This document shows, piece after piece, positions 6,200-6,972 of a stretch of 6,972 nt of DNA; position 1 is the stretch's first letter; each line of letters opens with the position of its first letter. The DNA lies in the NCBI GenBank assembly GCA_016839635.1, contig JAEOTV010000199.1:1-6972 (forward strand), read 5' to 3'. Position numbers and translations under genes: made by a program. The DNA is from Promethearchaeota archaeon. GTDB lineage: Archaea > Asgardarchaeota > Lokiarchaeia > Sigynarchaeales > SOKP01. The notes beneath the pieces are model-generated. The model did no database searches and was not told the origin of the DNA. It saw nothing but the letters and a program-made list of their open reading frames with translations.

Positions 6200-6972
6200 T
6201 TATCTTCTCATCATTCTTGGGTTTCTGAATAAGGTTAATTCATTTCTAGGGATTTTGTAATCAGTTGTTGCAGTTTTCTTCATCTTTTTATAGAGTTGTT
6301 TAATCATCTTCTCGGCAACTCTCATAAAATTGCAAATGATGCCAAATAAGATCATTTGCATTATAAACATCTTATCTTTTGCATAAGTTTCATCAAAGAT
6401 TTGAATTTCAAAATTTTTCTGTATTCTTTGGCCATCAACTCGAGCTATTTTTTGATCACCAATATAAATCCAATAATTTCTTCCAGGACCTACAATTCCT
6501 TTAGCTCGAATAACTTGGAGTTTATCATCCTTTTCTTCTGGAAGCAATGGCCATGCCCAATATGTACCCAGTAATCTCCATCCTCTTACAACGCGTGTTA
6601 AATATATTGTTCTAGGGACTTGCATAATGAAAACAGGAGCAGGATGCTTAATTTCATAACTCTGGATTAGTGAATGGGATACACTTAACTCAGTACCCCC
6701 TTTGAAATTCCCCCCCTTAGCTGTCTTTGCATCAGTGATCTTTTCTTCCATAATAGTAAATACACGACAGCTTAACCTTTTTTCTTCTAGTGGTTTTTCT
6801 TCCCAATCGTCTTTACTAAACGCAATAATATATTTCTTCTCTCCATCTTCCTCTACAACTCCTTCAATATCAAAATTCTTGCTAAACCAACGAGTTTTTG
6901 CTTGATATTTGAGTTGTTGATGTACTCCTAATTCTTCGTCGTGTAATCGGGTACGCCAAAAGTTTACTTTTA
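6200..6972 (-). CDS. Possible scramblase/LURP-one-like protein (5' end beyond window)
   Basis: The minus-strand frame is open from its TAA at 6200-6202 to the window edge, 256 codons. The ATG at 6751 is internal (residue 74 of the visible part): the codons above it read as ordinary protein (for example KTRWFSKNFDIEG, KKYIIAF, KDDWEEKPLEEK). The protein alternates short beta-like stretches with turns, then has YIGDQKIARV (about 169-178), FEIQIFD and a hydrophobic helix (about 200-216, MFIMQMILFGIICNFM), and ends in a lysine/arginine-rich tail. A 'display, G-x-x-I-x-x-V, beta strand, Asp, buried hydrophobic helix' order resembles the C-terminal half of the scramblase / LURP-one-related / tubby-like barrel, where the last helix lies inside the barrel. 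This is a pattern match by eye and not certain; alternatively the hydrophobic helix is a membrane anchor. The gene is followed by a good terminator. Confidence 0.8.
   Translation of the reverse strand, partial: KVNFWRTRLHDEELGVHQQLKYQAKTRWFSKNFDIEGVVEEDGEKKYIIAFSKDDWEEKPLEEKRLSCRVFTIMEEKITDAKTAKGGNFKGGTELSVSHSLIQSYEIKHPAPVFIMQVPRTIYLTRVVRGWRLLGTYWAWPLLPEEKDDKLQVIRAKGIVGPGRNYWIYIGDQKIARVDGQRIQKNFEIQIFDETYAKDKMFIMQMILFGIICNFMRVAEKMIKQLYKKMKKTATTDYKIPRNELTLFRNPRMMRR

Noticed and set aside
6356..6905. Two + strand open frames opposite the last gene (6356-6574 and 6702-6905)
   Set aside because: Both are antisense to a continuous minus-strand frame that has protein-like composition and a terminator; neither has a ribosome site or a recognisable product.

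Overview
The window is a strongly AT-rich stretch holding seven protein genes and no RNA gene, CRISPR array or recognisable mobile element. It most likely comes from an archaeon, and an Asgard (Lokiarchaeia-like) archaeon is my best guess. The support is an archaeal/eukaryotic-type tRNA methylthiotransferase (CDKAL1-like e-MtaB), TTTATATA-type TATA boxes 50-70 bases upstream of start codons, Shine-Dalgarno sites of the GAGG/GTGAT kind, and lysine/glutamate-rich membrane and zinc-ribbon proteins. The lineage is an inference; the window has no rRNA or ribosomal protein to confirm it.

Left part (1-3249, all + strand): the end of a haloalkane dehalogenase-like alpha/beta hydrolase, cut by the window start, then two tandem paralogous eight-helix membrane proteins of unknown function. 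The tandem copies share not only protein sequence but their whole promoter and leader: 56 of 69 bases are identical without a gap. This shows that the duplication unit was promoter plus gene, and it fixes TTG as the start of the second copy.

Middle (3262-4575, - strand): the radical-SAM methylthiotransferase for t6A37 in tRNA. It converges on the second membrane gene with only 12 bases between the stop codons, and diverges from the next gene.

Right part: a small protein (4691-5146) with one hydrophobic segment flanked by CxxC and HCxxC half-sites, an arrangement like the eukaryotic LITAF domain, plus a second zinc ribbon at its C-terminus. Next is a four-helix membrane protein (5291-6058) with a basic C-terminal TGK/RGKET motif. 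Last is a minus-strand gene that converges on it and runs off the right edge (6200-6972); it may have a scramblase/LURP-one-like fold.

The genes do not form one pathway. Each appears to have its own promoter, and the tandem pair is the only functionally linked set. The most interesting items are the duplicated membrane-protein family, with conserved motifs predicted to lie outside the membrane, and the LITAF-like zinc protein. I see no evidence for a defence system or other large undescribed system.
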